Shown here piece by piece: positions 43,158-51,113 of a stretch of 64,000 bases of DNA (positions are counted from its first letter, which is position 1; the number at the start of each line of letters is the position of its first letter). The notes below the pieces were generated by a model. The model was given only the letters and a program-made list of their open reading frames with translations. It was not told the origin of the DNA and made no database searches. Origin of the DNA: an uncultured Chitinophagaceae bacterium (GTDB lineage: Bacteria > Bacteroidota > Bacteroidia > Chitinophagales > Chitinophagaceae); contig CAKZFX010000014.1 in NCBI GenBank assembly GCA_936908745.1, positions 124,001 through 188,000 of the forward strand. The letters are read 5' to 3'. Position numbers and translations under genes: made by a program.

Positions 43158-44207
43158 ATGAAAAAAGTATTAATTACCGTACTGACTGTTTGTGTGACGT
43201 TGGCAGGCTTTGCCCAGCAACGACCACATTATACACAATATGTAATCAACCCTTATATCATTAACCCTGCTATCACTGGTATAGAAAACTATACGGACCT
43301 GAAAGTAGGGATACGGGACCAATGGGTAGGATTGAATGGTGCGCCCAAAACAACGTATTTCACTATTCATAGCCCCATTGGCAAAGGGGATGACTATGCC
43401 ACATCTGCCACTTCCTTTGACGTACCGGGTGAAAATCCGCGAGGAAGGGCTTATTGGAGATCGTATACTGCTGCCGAACCGCATCATGGTGTGGGTATGA
43501 GCATCATCAATGATAGGACAGGGAGTTTCAACTTCTTCTCTGCCAGCGCTTCGTATGCTTACCACCTGGGATTAAGCCCGACCACCAATTTATCAGGTGG
43601 TTTTTCGGCAGGTATCACCAAGATCAGCATTGACCGTAGTAAACATGATTTTGATGGCACCGGCGATCCAACCGACCCGGCATTGGGTTCTGCTTTCAGC
43701 GGCAAACTGACGAAGATCAGGCCCAATGCAAGCGTAGGCTTGTGGTTATACTCAAGAGATTATTTTATTGGGCTGGCCGCACAACAGGTAATACCACAGA
43801 CAGTAAGTTTTGTAAACGATAATCCTTCCATTACTGAAAAAGGAAGATTTGTGCCGCATTTATTCCTGACAGCCGGCTATCGGTTTATGCTGAATGATGA
43901 TGTAAACGCTATCCCATCGTTGATGGTGAAATACATTAAAGGAAGTTCATTAAGGGAATTTCAGCCGGAAATGAACCTGAAATTGCAATACCGTGACCTG
44001 CTTTGGGTAGGAGGCAGCTACCGTTACCAGGATAGTTTTGCGGGTATGCTGGGATTAAATGTCAGCAATACATTTAATGTGAGCTATTCGTACGACCGCA
44101 CTAATACAACCTCGCAATTAAATGACTTTAACCGTGGCACACATGAGATCGTTTTAGGGTTTCTGATCGGCAACAAGTACAGCGAAAAATGTCCACGCTG
44201 CTATTAA
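43158..44207 (+). CDS. PorP/SprF family type IX secretion outer-membrane protein
   Basis: The 349-residue protein has signal peptide MKKVLITVLTVCVTLAGFAQ, then the family's opening RPHYTQYVINPYIINPAITGIENYTDLKVGIRDQWVGLNGAP, and outer-membrane barrel strands to a terminal IVLGFLIGNK. PorP/SprF proteins pair with CHU_C-tailed cargo; the 5-bp gap after the adhesin supports dedicated attachment or export of that cargo at the cell surface. The C-terminal KCPRCY carries two Cys. Confidence 0.94.
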   Translation: MKKVLITVLTVCVTLAGFAQQRPHYTQYVINPYIINPAITGIENYTDLKVGIRDQWVGLNGAPKTTYFTIHSPIGKGDDYATSATSFDVPGENPRGRAYWRSYTAAEPHHGVGMSIINDRTGSFNFFSASASYAYHLGLSPTTNLSGGFSAGITKISIDRSKHDFDGTGDPTDPALGSAFSGKLTKIRPNASVGLWLYSRDYFIGLAAQQVIPQTVSFVNDNPSITEKGRFVPHLFLTAGYRFMLNDDVNAIPSLMVKYIKGSSLREFQPEMNLKLQYRDLLWVGGSYRYQDSFAGMLGLNVSNTFNVSYSYDRTNTTSQLNDFNRGTHEIVLGFLIGNKYSEKCPRCY

Positions 44208-44228
44208 TAAGATTGAGTTAGTAATCAA

Positions 44229-44261
44229 AGTCCCTTGGAGAAATCCGGGGGATTTTTTTTT
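44229..44261 (+). terminator. Terminator of the adhesin/porP operon
   Basis: An 11-bp stem AGTCCCTTGGA (44229-44239) with TCCGGGGGATT (44244-44254), loop GAAA, includes three G-T pairs, then a T run. Confidence 0.75.
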
Positions 44262-44280
44262 GAGGCTTTATGAAAATTCT

Positions 44281-44436
44281 TTTTACCGCAAAGAAAATGA
44301 GAAAAGGAGTTTCGCAGAGAGAGTCTTTAGCCGTGAGTCATGAGTCGTGAGTCTTTTAAAGAGGGTAAATTTATTAGAGGTTTGTATTTTCTCTGTGATC
44401 TTTAATCTTTGTGATTCTTTGTGGCTCTGTGGGAAA
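44281..44436. repeat. Composite repeat, inverted homologue of 32235-32426
   Basis: Read on the minus strand it gives TTTCCCACAGAGCCACAAAG, ATACAAACCTCTAATAAATT, three GACTCA(C/T) heptamers (44333-44353), GGCTAAAGACTCTCTCTG and TTTGCGGTAAAA, the same order as at 32235. Confidence 0.85.
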
Positions 44437-44449
44437 TTATTTTTATTAA

Positions 44450-44678
44450 CCACATACCTGTCTATCGGCAGACAGGGAAACATAGGAGCATAGATTCACA
44501 TAGGATTTAGCCGGGAGTCAAGTGTCAATAAAGAGGTACGAAATATGACTTAATAAGTACAAAGGATTTGAATTGTGAAGTTGCCTTATATAGCTTGAAC
44601 GTGCTGCTTTAAAAACTACAAACTATATACTACAAATTACAAACTTAAATGAAGGAGTAACCAGCAGAAGGAAAGAAA
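44450..44678. repeat. ACCACATAGG-family fragment and low-complexity tail
   Basis: AACCACATA, then the palindrome at 44457-44476, then GAAACATAGGAGCATAGATTCACATAGG, i.e. the 58350-type repeat split by the palindrome. The rest up to the blaR1-like stop is weak AGTACGA-type and ACTACAAACTATA words; no gene is visible. Confidence 0.65.
44457..44476. repeat. 20-bp palindrome, variant CCTGTCTATCGGCAGACAGG
   Basis: Fifth and sixteenth positions are T and A here but C and G in the 28488 copy, a compensatory change that keeps the stem. Confidence 0.85.
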
Positions 44679-46448
44679 TTACAGTCGGATGATCTTCTTA
44701 GCTTTCACCGCTTTCAGCTTATCCAATGTTTTCTGGACTTCCAGTTTCTTTTGTTCCACTAATTCAATGCTGACGTCGCTATCAGGAATAGCAGTGATCT
44801 CATTCAGTTCTAACTCAGTCTGGATTTTAGCAAGATCGCCCATGGCTTTGGAATAGACATGTTGCAAGCTATCGAGGCGGATATTATTAACTGCGGTAGA
44901 GAGCTGGTAATTTACACGGTCCCAGTTGACTTTATCATAAGCGGTGCGAAGTTTATCTTCCCACTTTTTCAGGTTAAGTTTATTCACTTCCTTCATATAC
45001 TCAGCACGAAGCGCATCTTTTTGCTGTTGTGTAAATACTTCGGCAAAGCTTTTTTCCACCTCTTTCCACTGGTTTTCTTCTAATACCTTACGGGTATCAG
45101 CGATTGCTTTTTTCACCTGTGCTTCTTCTTGTTTTGTCAACACCGGATCAGGCACAGTTTCAAAGAAGCTTACATTTTTAAAGAGAGGATTATTTTGCAG
45201 GTGGCTGATCTGTTCTTGCACGAGCACCGGAACATCATGTGCTATCATTTTTGCCGGTACCGCGTTTTTTATTTCGGTAACAAATTCAGTAACTGTTTTA
45301 GCCAGTGATTCATCTTTATCCTCTTTGATCACAGCAGGGGTTTCATGTGTACCCGCCATTACTGGTTTTTTCTCCGCTTCGTCGTTGTGATCGGCAAAGA
45401 AATACATCGGTGAGGCAATAGTGGCTAAAGAAGAACGTAGCGATGCATCCTGTTTGTCAGCCTTTTTTGAATTATTGAATACAATAATCGCATTCAGGCC
45501 AAATATGCAAAGCAGACCTGCCAATACGCCGGCCAGTTTTTGAAAAGAAAACGTTTTTTGCTGGTTCACGCCCATGATCCATTCAATGCGATGCAACAAA
45601 TCGCTCTTTTTACCCGCTGCCGCCACCGCAAAAGGTTTCGGCTGGTGATTCGCTTTTTCAAGCACTAACAAGGCCGTTGCATAACCATGCGGGTCATACT
45701 GGTATTGCATCACCATTTCATCACAACTTTTTTCTCGTTCTCTTTCAATGATGCGTACAAATGCTTTTACAAACGGGTTGAAGTAAAGAACAGATTGTAT
45801 AAGTTTTATTAAGAGGTTTACGAAATAGTCGTATCTCCTGATATGCGCCAGCTCGTGCAAAAGAATAGCTTCGGCTTGTTCTGATGACAAATTATTCACA
45901 GCCGCTACCGGCACAAGGATAATCGGTTTCAGGTAGCCAATCGTTACCGGCGAAGTAACTAAATCTGATAACCAGATATGCACCGGCTTTTTAATACCCA
46001 TTTGTGCCGCCACACGACGCACAAACATGCGCCATTCAATATCGGCTTTGGATAAACCTGTTTTGCGGATTACCTGCACATAACGATAATTACGGATATA
46101 GCGCCATACCGGCAACAACAGCAGCACGAGATAACCGATAGATGTCACCGGCAACCAGGTCTGCAGGAATTGATTTAATCCTGTATTGCTTTCCACTGCA
46201 TTGAAACCGGCGGCGACCACCGGGTTGCTGGTCGTTTCAGTAAAATAAATAGAGACAAAACTGAAAATAAACCAGCCAAAGCCTGTAAACAGCAGGGAGG
46301 TGGCCAGTAAAGATTTGTGCGAAGATGAATTTTTAAAGAGACCGGTAATGAACTGGTAAAGCACCCATAGTAATGCCAGTTGCCAAAGACTGTTCAGCAC
46401 AGCCCAGCCCAATGCTTGCAGGAAGTTAGATTGGCTAATGGCGTTCAT
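44679..46448 (-). CDS. BlaR1/MecR1-like M56 membrane metallopeptidase
   Basis: The 589-residue protein has an N-terminal membrane part (WAVLNSLWQLALLWVLYQF and further helices) and the zinc site AILLHELAHIRRYDYF (HExxH, about residues 203-207), followed by EREREKSCDEMVMQY with the third ligand region. A further TM helix (about 310-330) precedes a 260-residue charged coiled-coil tail. No penicillin-binding SxxK domain is present, so the inducing signal is not a beta-lactam bound there. In the family, the protease relieves BlaI repression. It lies 4 bp after the blaI-like gene. Confidence 0.9.
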   Translation of the reverse strand: MNAISQSNFLQALGWAVLNSLWQLALLWVLYQFITGLFKNSSSHKSLLATSLLFTGFGWFIFSFVSIYFTETTSNPVVAAGFNAVESNTGLNQFLQTWLPVTSIGYLVLLLLPVWRYIRNYRYVQVIRKTGLSKADIEWRMFVRRVAAQMGIKKPVHIWLSDLVTSPVTIGYLKPIILVPVAAVNNLSSEQAEAILLHELAHIRRYDYFVNLLIKLIQSVLYFNPFVKAFVRIIEREREKSCDEMVMQYQYDPHGYATALLVLEKANHQPKPFAVAAAGKKSDLLHRIEWIMGVNQQKTFSFQKLAGVLAGLLCIFGLNAIIVFNNSKKADKQDASLRSSLATIASPMYFFADHNDEAEKKPVMAGTHETPAVIKEDKDESLAKTVTEFVTEIKNAVPAKMIAHDVPVLVQEQISHLQNNPLFKNVSFFETVPDPVLTKQEEAQVKKAIADTRKVLEENQWKEVEKSFAEVFTQQQKDALRAEYMKEVNKLNLKKWEDKLRTAYDKVNWDRVNYQLSTAVNNIRLDSLQHVYSKAMGDLAKIQTELELNEITAIPDSDVSIELVEQKKLEVQKTLDKLKAVKAKKIIRL

Positions 46449-46452
46449 CCGG

Positions 46453-46833
46453 CTATTTCTTTTTCAGGTCGTTCAATAATGATTGTATCCTTTCAATTTC
46501 TTCCGGTGTGGCTTTGCTTTCACCCAGCGCCTGGATCACCAGTTGCGTAGGAGACCCGCCAAACAGGTTGTCAATCATTTTATTCAACAGGTGCTTTTGT
46601 GTTTTTTCCTTGTTCACAGCTGCCTGGTAAACGTGCGTCCGCATCGAATCATCCCTTTTCACCAATCCTTTTTCATGCATGATCTGCATCAGTTTCAGCG
46701 TGGTGGTGTAACCCACATCTTTTGTTTGGGCCAGGTCTTCGTGCACTTCTCTTACCGTTGCCAGTCCTTTTGACCAAAGCAATTGAAGAATTTCCAGCTC
46801 ACTTTCCGTAGGTTTTATCGTCTTAGTTGACAT
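46453..46833 (-). CDS. BlaI/MecI family transcriptional repressor
   Basis: The 126-residue winged-helix repressor begins KPTESELEILQLLWSKGLATVREVHEDLAQTKDVGYTTTLKLMQIMHEKGLVKR (seen as blocks), which is the BlaI DNA-binding domain; the C-terminal half is the dimerisation part with the family's protease-sensitive region. It is cotranscribed with the M56 peptidase (4-bp gap). A perfect dyad 25 bp upstream is its probable autoregulatory operator. Confidence 0.93.
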   Translation of the reverse strand: MSTKTIKPTESELEILQLLWSKGLATVREVHEDLAQTKDVGYTTTLKLMQIMHEKGLVKRDDSMRTHVYQAAVNKEKTQKHLLNKMIDNLFGGSPTQLVIQALGESKATPEEIERIQSLLNDLKKK

Positions 46834-46857
46834 AGCTAAACACTTTTATAAATCGAA

Positions 46858-46877
46858 TATACGACCGTTTTCGTATA
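46858..46877 (-). promoter_or_regulatory. Probable BlaI-type operator
   Basis: Perfect inverted repeat TATACGA-N6-TCGTATA, 20 bp, located 25 bp before the blaI-like ATG. Spacing and position fit autorepression; the sequence differs from the TACA/TGTA core of Gram-positive BlaI sites. Confidence 0.65.
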
Positions 46878-46986
46878 AAAAACAACACTAAGCCTTATTT
46901 AATTTTTTTTAACATTCGTTAACGTCGTGAAAAGGAAGCGATTGACACAGTTATTAAGGCATCCGGGAGTGCTATAAATAAAAAGC

Positions 46987-47006
46987 CCCGCTGTGGAAAC
47001 AGCGGG
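46987..47006 (-). terminator. Terminator of hppA
   Basis: CCCGCTGT (46987-46994), loop GGAA, ACAGCGGG (46999-47006); on the minus strand the stem is followed by GCTTTTT. Confidence 0.85.
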
Positions 47007-47037
47007 ACTTAGTAATGGTTCTGATTAAGAACTTGAG

Positions 47038-49260
47038 TTATTTGTATTGAGCGGTTGTTGCTTTATCTAAAGAGGCTGTAACCGGCTCAGCTTTGATTTC
47101 TTTTTTAGGTTGCACTTTCGCTTCAGCATTATTGCTGCTGTGAATTTGTGCTAAGGTAGGAGCAATTACCAAAGAAACAATGGACATTAATTTGATCAGG
47201 ATGTTCATTGACGGACCAGAAGTGTCTTTAAAAGGATCACCTACGGTATCACCGGTAACAGACGCTTTATGCGGCTCTGATTTCTTGTAATACATTTCGC
47301 CGTTGATCTCAACGCCTTTTTCAAATGATTTTTTAGCGTTGTCCCATGCACCACCGGCATTGTTCTGGAACATTCCCATCAATACTCCACTTACAGTAGC
47401 GCCTGCCAGGAAACCACCCAATGCCTCAGGGCCGATCAGGAAACCAACGAGCAATGGAGCAGCGATAGTGATAGCACCCGGCAGCAACATTTTTTTGATA
47501 GAAGCCTGTGTAGAGATCGCCACGCATTTATCATATTCAGGTTTACCTGTTCCTTCCATAATGCCCGGGATCGTTTTGAACTGGCGACGCACTTCTTCCA
47601 CCATGCTCATAGCTGCTTCGCCCACGGCACGGATGGCCAGTGAAGAGAAGATGAAAGGGATCATACCACCTACGAACAATGAAGCCAGTACATCGGCTTT
47701 ATAAATATCAATACCATCTATACCCGCCACACCTACGAAGGCAGCGAATAAGGCCAATGCTGTCAATGCAGCAGAAGCGATGGCAAAACCTTTACCAGTT
47801 GCAGCAGTGGTGTTACCAACCGCATCGAGAACGTCTGTTTTTTCACGCACATCCGGTGGCAATTCACTCATTTCGGCGATACCACCTGCATTATCAGCGA
47901 TGGGGCCGAAAGCGTCGATCGCTAATTGCATAGCGGTTGTTGCCATCATACCGGCTGCGGCTATAGCCACACCATATAAACCGGCACACTCATAAGAACC
48001 CCAGATACCGCCAGCTAATACTAATATGGGTAAGAATGTAGATTCCATACCTACTGCCAGGCCTCCGATTACGTTGGTAGCATGACCAGTAGAAGATTGT
48101 TTGATGATCGATTTAACGGGGCCTTTACCCATGGCTGTGTAATATTCGGTGATGATGCTCATTAACGCACCTACCGCCAAACCTACAGCAATAGCGCCTA
48201 AAACACCCCATTTGGTAAACTCAAAACCACGCAGGTTCATTGTTTCAGGTAAGATCCAGGCTACCAATCCCGCAGAAGCAATTGCTGTCAGGATGATAGA
48301 ACCCCAGTTACCCATGTTCAGGGCTTTCTGTACGTTATCTGTACTGATACCGGCTGCATCGCTTACACGAACGAACCATGTACCGATGATAGAGAAGATA
48401 ATTCCCACACCAGCGATCAGCATTGGTAATATAATAGGAGAGAAACCGCCGAGACTGTCCTCGCCCAAAATAATAGTTTGTTGTCCGAGTACGATTGTTG
48501 CCAAAACGGTAGCTACATAAGAACCAAAAAGGTCAGCACCCATACCGGCTACGTCACCTACGTTGTCACCAACGTTGTCCGCAATCGTGGCAGGGTTTCT
48601 TGGATCATCTTCAGGAATACCTGCTTCCACTTTACCTACAAGGTCGGCACCTACGTCGGCAGCCTTGGTATAAATACCACCGCCTACACGGGCAAATAAA
48701 GCGATAGATTCAGCGCCTAAAGAAAAGCCGGTCAGCACTTCGATCATCTGGAACATTTCAGGACCATTTACAGAAGCGCCATCCGGAACGAATATCATTT
48801 TAAATACAATGAACAAACCACCTAATCCTAATACCGCCAGGCCTGATACACCAAGGCCCATTACAGCGCCACCGGTGAAAGAAACGTTCAGCGCTTTGGA
48901 AAGGCTGGTACGTGCTGCCTGTGCTGTACGTACGTTGGCTTTGGTGGCCACTTTCATACCGATATAACCGGCTACGGCACTGAATACAGCACCTACTACA
49001 AAAGCACCGGCGATCAGCCAATGCGAATGCGGATTGGAAGAGGCCATTACAGCGAGGAGGATACCCACGATCACCACGAAGTAGCCTAATATTTTCCATT
49101 CAGCTTTGAGGAATGCCATAGCACCTTCAGCGATGTAATTGCTGATTTCTTTCATACGGTCGCTGCCGGCATCCTGTTTAGCCACCCAATTGAACTTGAT
49201 AAATGTGTAGAGTAAGCCGATGAGACCCATTACCGGCACGAGATAGATCAATTTGTCCAT
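47038..49260 (-). CDS. hppA: Membrane-bound ion-pumping pyrophosphatase
   Basis: The 740-residue, about 16-helix pump couples PPi hydrolysis to cation export. Catalytic loops: DVGADLVGKVEAGIPEDDPR (about residues 207-226), NPATIADNVGDNVGDVAGMGADL and, near the C-terminus, GGAWDNAKK with GDTVGDPFKDTSGPS. The residue after GNTTA is Ala (GNTTAATGKG), the mark of the K+-dependent class. Whether it pumps Na+, H+ or both is not decided here. The C-terminus has an extra tail (EAKVQPKKEIKAEP...) beyond the usual end. Confidence 0.95.
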   Translation of the reverse strand: MDKLIYLVPVMGLIGLLYTFIKFNWVAKQDAGSDRMKEISNYIAEGAMAFLKAEWKILGYFVVIVGILLAVMASSNPHSHWLIAGAFVVGAVFSAVAGYIGMKVATKANVRTAQAARTSLSKALNVSFTGGAVMGLGVSGLAVLGLGGLFIVFKMIFVPDGASVNGPEMFQMIEVLTGFSLGAESIALFARVGGGIYTKAADVGADLVGKVEAGIPEDDPRNPATIADNVGDNVGDVAGMGADLFGSYVATVLATIVLGQQTIILGEDSLGGFSPIILPMLIAGVGIIFSIIGTWFVRVSDAAGISTDNVQKALNMGNWGSIILTAIASAGLVAWILPETMNLRGFEFTKWGVLGAIAVGLAVGALMSIITEYYTAMGKGPVKSIIKQSSTGHATNVIGGLAVGMESTFLPILVLAGGIWGSYECAGLYGVAIAAAGMMATTAMQLAIDAFGPIADNAGGIAEMSELPPDVREKTDVLDAVGNTTAATGKGFAIASAALTALALFAAFVGVAGIDGIDIYKADVLASLFVGGMIPFIFSSLAIRAVGEAAMSMVEEVRRQFKTIPGIMEGTGKPEYDKCVAISTQASIKKMLLPGAITIAAPLLVGFLIGPEALGGFLAGATVSGVLMGMFQNNAGGAWDNAKKSFEKGVEINGEMYYKKSEPHKASVTGDTVGDPFKDTSGPSMNILIKLMSIVSLVIAPTLAQIHSSNNAEAKVQPKKEIKAEPVTASLDKATTAQYK

Positions 49261-49313
49261 AAGTGTTGATTCTTAATCAAAATTTAAAGGCGGCATGGCC
49301 GCATAAAGGCTGG

Positions 49314-49321
49314 CAAAGATA
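49314..49321 (-). promoter_or_regulatory. -7 box TATCTTTG upstream of hppA
   Basis: The plus strand shows CAAAGATA, 54 bases before the hppA ATG. The leader between them includes a GCGGC-CAT-GCCGC hairpin. Confidence 0.55.
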
Positions 49322-49402
49322 GGGGAAGGGAGGGAAATTTTTATTTTGGATATTGGATTTTTGGTTTTGGATTTAGGAGTTTCTAATTGATTGATTATTA
49401 GT

Positions 49403-51055
49403 TTATTTGCCCGGAACAGTAATCGTTTTTTGCCCTTCACTTGCGGCCATTGGTTCTAAGCAGTCACAATCACATTTTTTAGGCTTCAGGGATTCTACAT
49501 TTTTCAGTTCTGTTTCGATGTTTTTAAGATCGGTTTCTGTTTTGCGGATGCTGTCGGCGTTTTTAGTGTCTTTGACGGCTATTTTCAGGTCGTCCGTATT
49601 TAAACCGGCGATGGCTGCATTGAATTCTTCCTTGCTGGCTGACTTTAGCTCTATCTCCAACGACTGTTGGGTATTGGTCGTAAATTCTTTTAAAGTAAAG
49701 TAAACAGAGGAACTGCTTTCACTGACGGCCATGATATAGGCTTTGGCATTTTGCGGAAGGAATATTTTACCGTTTTTAAAACCAAAGGCATAGCGGGTGT
49801 TGTCATCGGCTTTACCGCCTTTTGCATATATTTTAGTGGAAGGTATAATAAGAAAGATGTCCATTTTTTCACGGTACTCACCCACAACTCTTACAAAAAG
49901 TTCGCTTTCTGTATTTCCATATTGGGCGGAAAGCAATACATCTATATTATACCAGCCAAATGTTTCGATGCTGAACTGGTAATAAACTCCTTTGTTTTTT
50001 GCGGGATTAACAAGGTCATTAAAGTTAACGGATGGCGAAGGTTCAGGAATTGAACCTGTTTTATTTTTGATTTCTTCTGTCAGTACAGGGCTTCCTTTTA
50101 CTAATTCCTTTCTTTTTTCTTCCAGTTCAACCTTGGCAGTTTCTAACTCAGTTTTTGTAGTAGTATATCGAACACAACTATCCAAACAGTCAAGACGAAG
50201 GTTACGGTTTATTAAAGGCAAATTTCTTCTGTCGCTTTCGTTCTGTATATATTTATAGATAGCATCGGCTTCATCCTGTGAAAAGTGATAAATATCTCCC
50301 TTTGTTACTGAAAAACTGGATGTATTGCACAAATAAAGTTCAACAGCAGTAAGGTTTCTTTTTACCCCGGATATGCCAGTATCTTTATGTTTTTTCGCTA
50401 TAGTATCGCTCGGATAGGCCAATATATTATATGGATAATGCAAGTAATAACCCGGAAAATTTTCACCCAGCGGAAAATCTTTCAAATAATGCGCAAGATC
50501 GGGGCCGGTAGAATTTTCACCGATAATATGGCAACCGGCACAATTAGCCTGGAATAACTGTCGTCCTTTGTCTATCTCTGTTAACTGTTTATTCTCCGGC
50601 AACGCCACCGGGTTTGTCCAGTTCACCGTACCATTCGCCGTTTCTTCTCCTTTAAACAATTGCATTTTTGGATCCAAATAATCAGCGGGCAAGGCCACTT
50701 TGATCGCCTGCGTGATCTTTACATCCTGTCCTTTTTTGGCGTTAATATAGATCATGCCGCCGCTTGACAAGGGTTCGTCGCCCGCCTGCGTGGTAAGACC
50801 TGAACGGATCATTTGCTCAATGGAATACGCTTCTTTGATTTCGAGTGTAACGCTGGAAGAAGAAGAAGACAACGACCCTTTCGGGATTTTCAGCAACGCA
50901 CCGTTTTTGGTAACCAGTGTTGTGTCCTTAGTAATGTCAATGATATATTCATCGGCAGCAATATCGCCGGGTTTGGCTAAAACAGAAGAACGGTTCGATT
51001 GACAGGCGATGATGATCACAGCGATCGTGCAGAGCAGGAAAATGATTTTTTTCAT
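49403..51055 (-). CDS. Lipoprotein with embedded cytochrome c domain
   Basis: The 550-residue protein has lipoprotein signal MKKIIFLLCTIAVIIIAC. Residues about 35-150 form a beta-rich region (DTTLVTKNGALLKIPKGSL, SVTLEIKEAY). A cytochrome c domain follows, with haem site ANCAGCHIIGENSTGPDLAHYL (CxxCH about residues 173-177) and closing helix SQDEADAIYKYIQ. No Met lies at the usual axial position between them, so a His ligand is possible. Then come a helical linker, a beta domain with EFTTN, and a helical Cys-rich tail (KKCDCDCLEP). It is probably a periplasmic electron carrier or sensor; no partner is adjacent. Confidence 0.78.
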   Translation of the reverse strand: MKKIIFLLCTIAVIIIACQSNRSSVLAKPGDIAADEYIIDITKDTTLVTKNGALLKIPKGSLSSSSSSVTLEIKEAYSIEQMIRSGLTTQAGDEPLSSGGMIYINAKKGQDVKITQAIKVALPADYLDPKMQLFKGEETANGTVNWTNPVALPENKQLTEIDKGRQLFQANCAGCHIIGENSTGPDLAHYLKDFPLGENFPGYYLHYPYNILAYPSDTIAKKHKDTGISGVKRNLTAVELYLCNTSSFSVTKGDIYHFSQDEADAIYKYIQNESDRRNLPLINRNLRLDCLDSCVRYTTTKTELETAKVELEEKRKELVKGSPVLTEEIKNKTGSIPEPSPSVNFNDLVNPAKNKGVYYQFSIETFGWYNIDVLLSAQYGNTESELFVRVVGEYREKMDIFLIIPSTKIYAKGGKADDNTRYAFGFKNGKIFLPQNAKAYIMAVSESSSSVYFTLKEFTTNTQQSLEIELKSASKEEFNAAIAGLNTDDLKIAVKDTKNADSIRKTETDLKNIETELKNVESLKPKKCDCDCLEPMAASEGQKTITVPGK

Positions 51056-51063
51056 AAGCAGGC

Positions 51064-51079
51064 CATCTTATATAAGATG
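51064..51079. promoter_or_regulatory. Perfect 16-bp palindrome before the cytochrome c lipoprotein gene
   Basis: CATCTTATATAAGATG, ending 8 bp upstream of the minus-strand ATG at 51055. It could be an operator or a leader hairpin; no regulator is assigned. Confidence 0.4.
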
Positions 51080-51113
51080 CTATTTATACCGTTTTCCATA
51101 AAAAGTAACCCAT

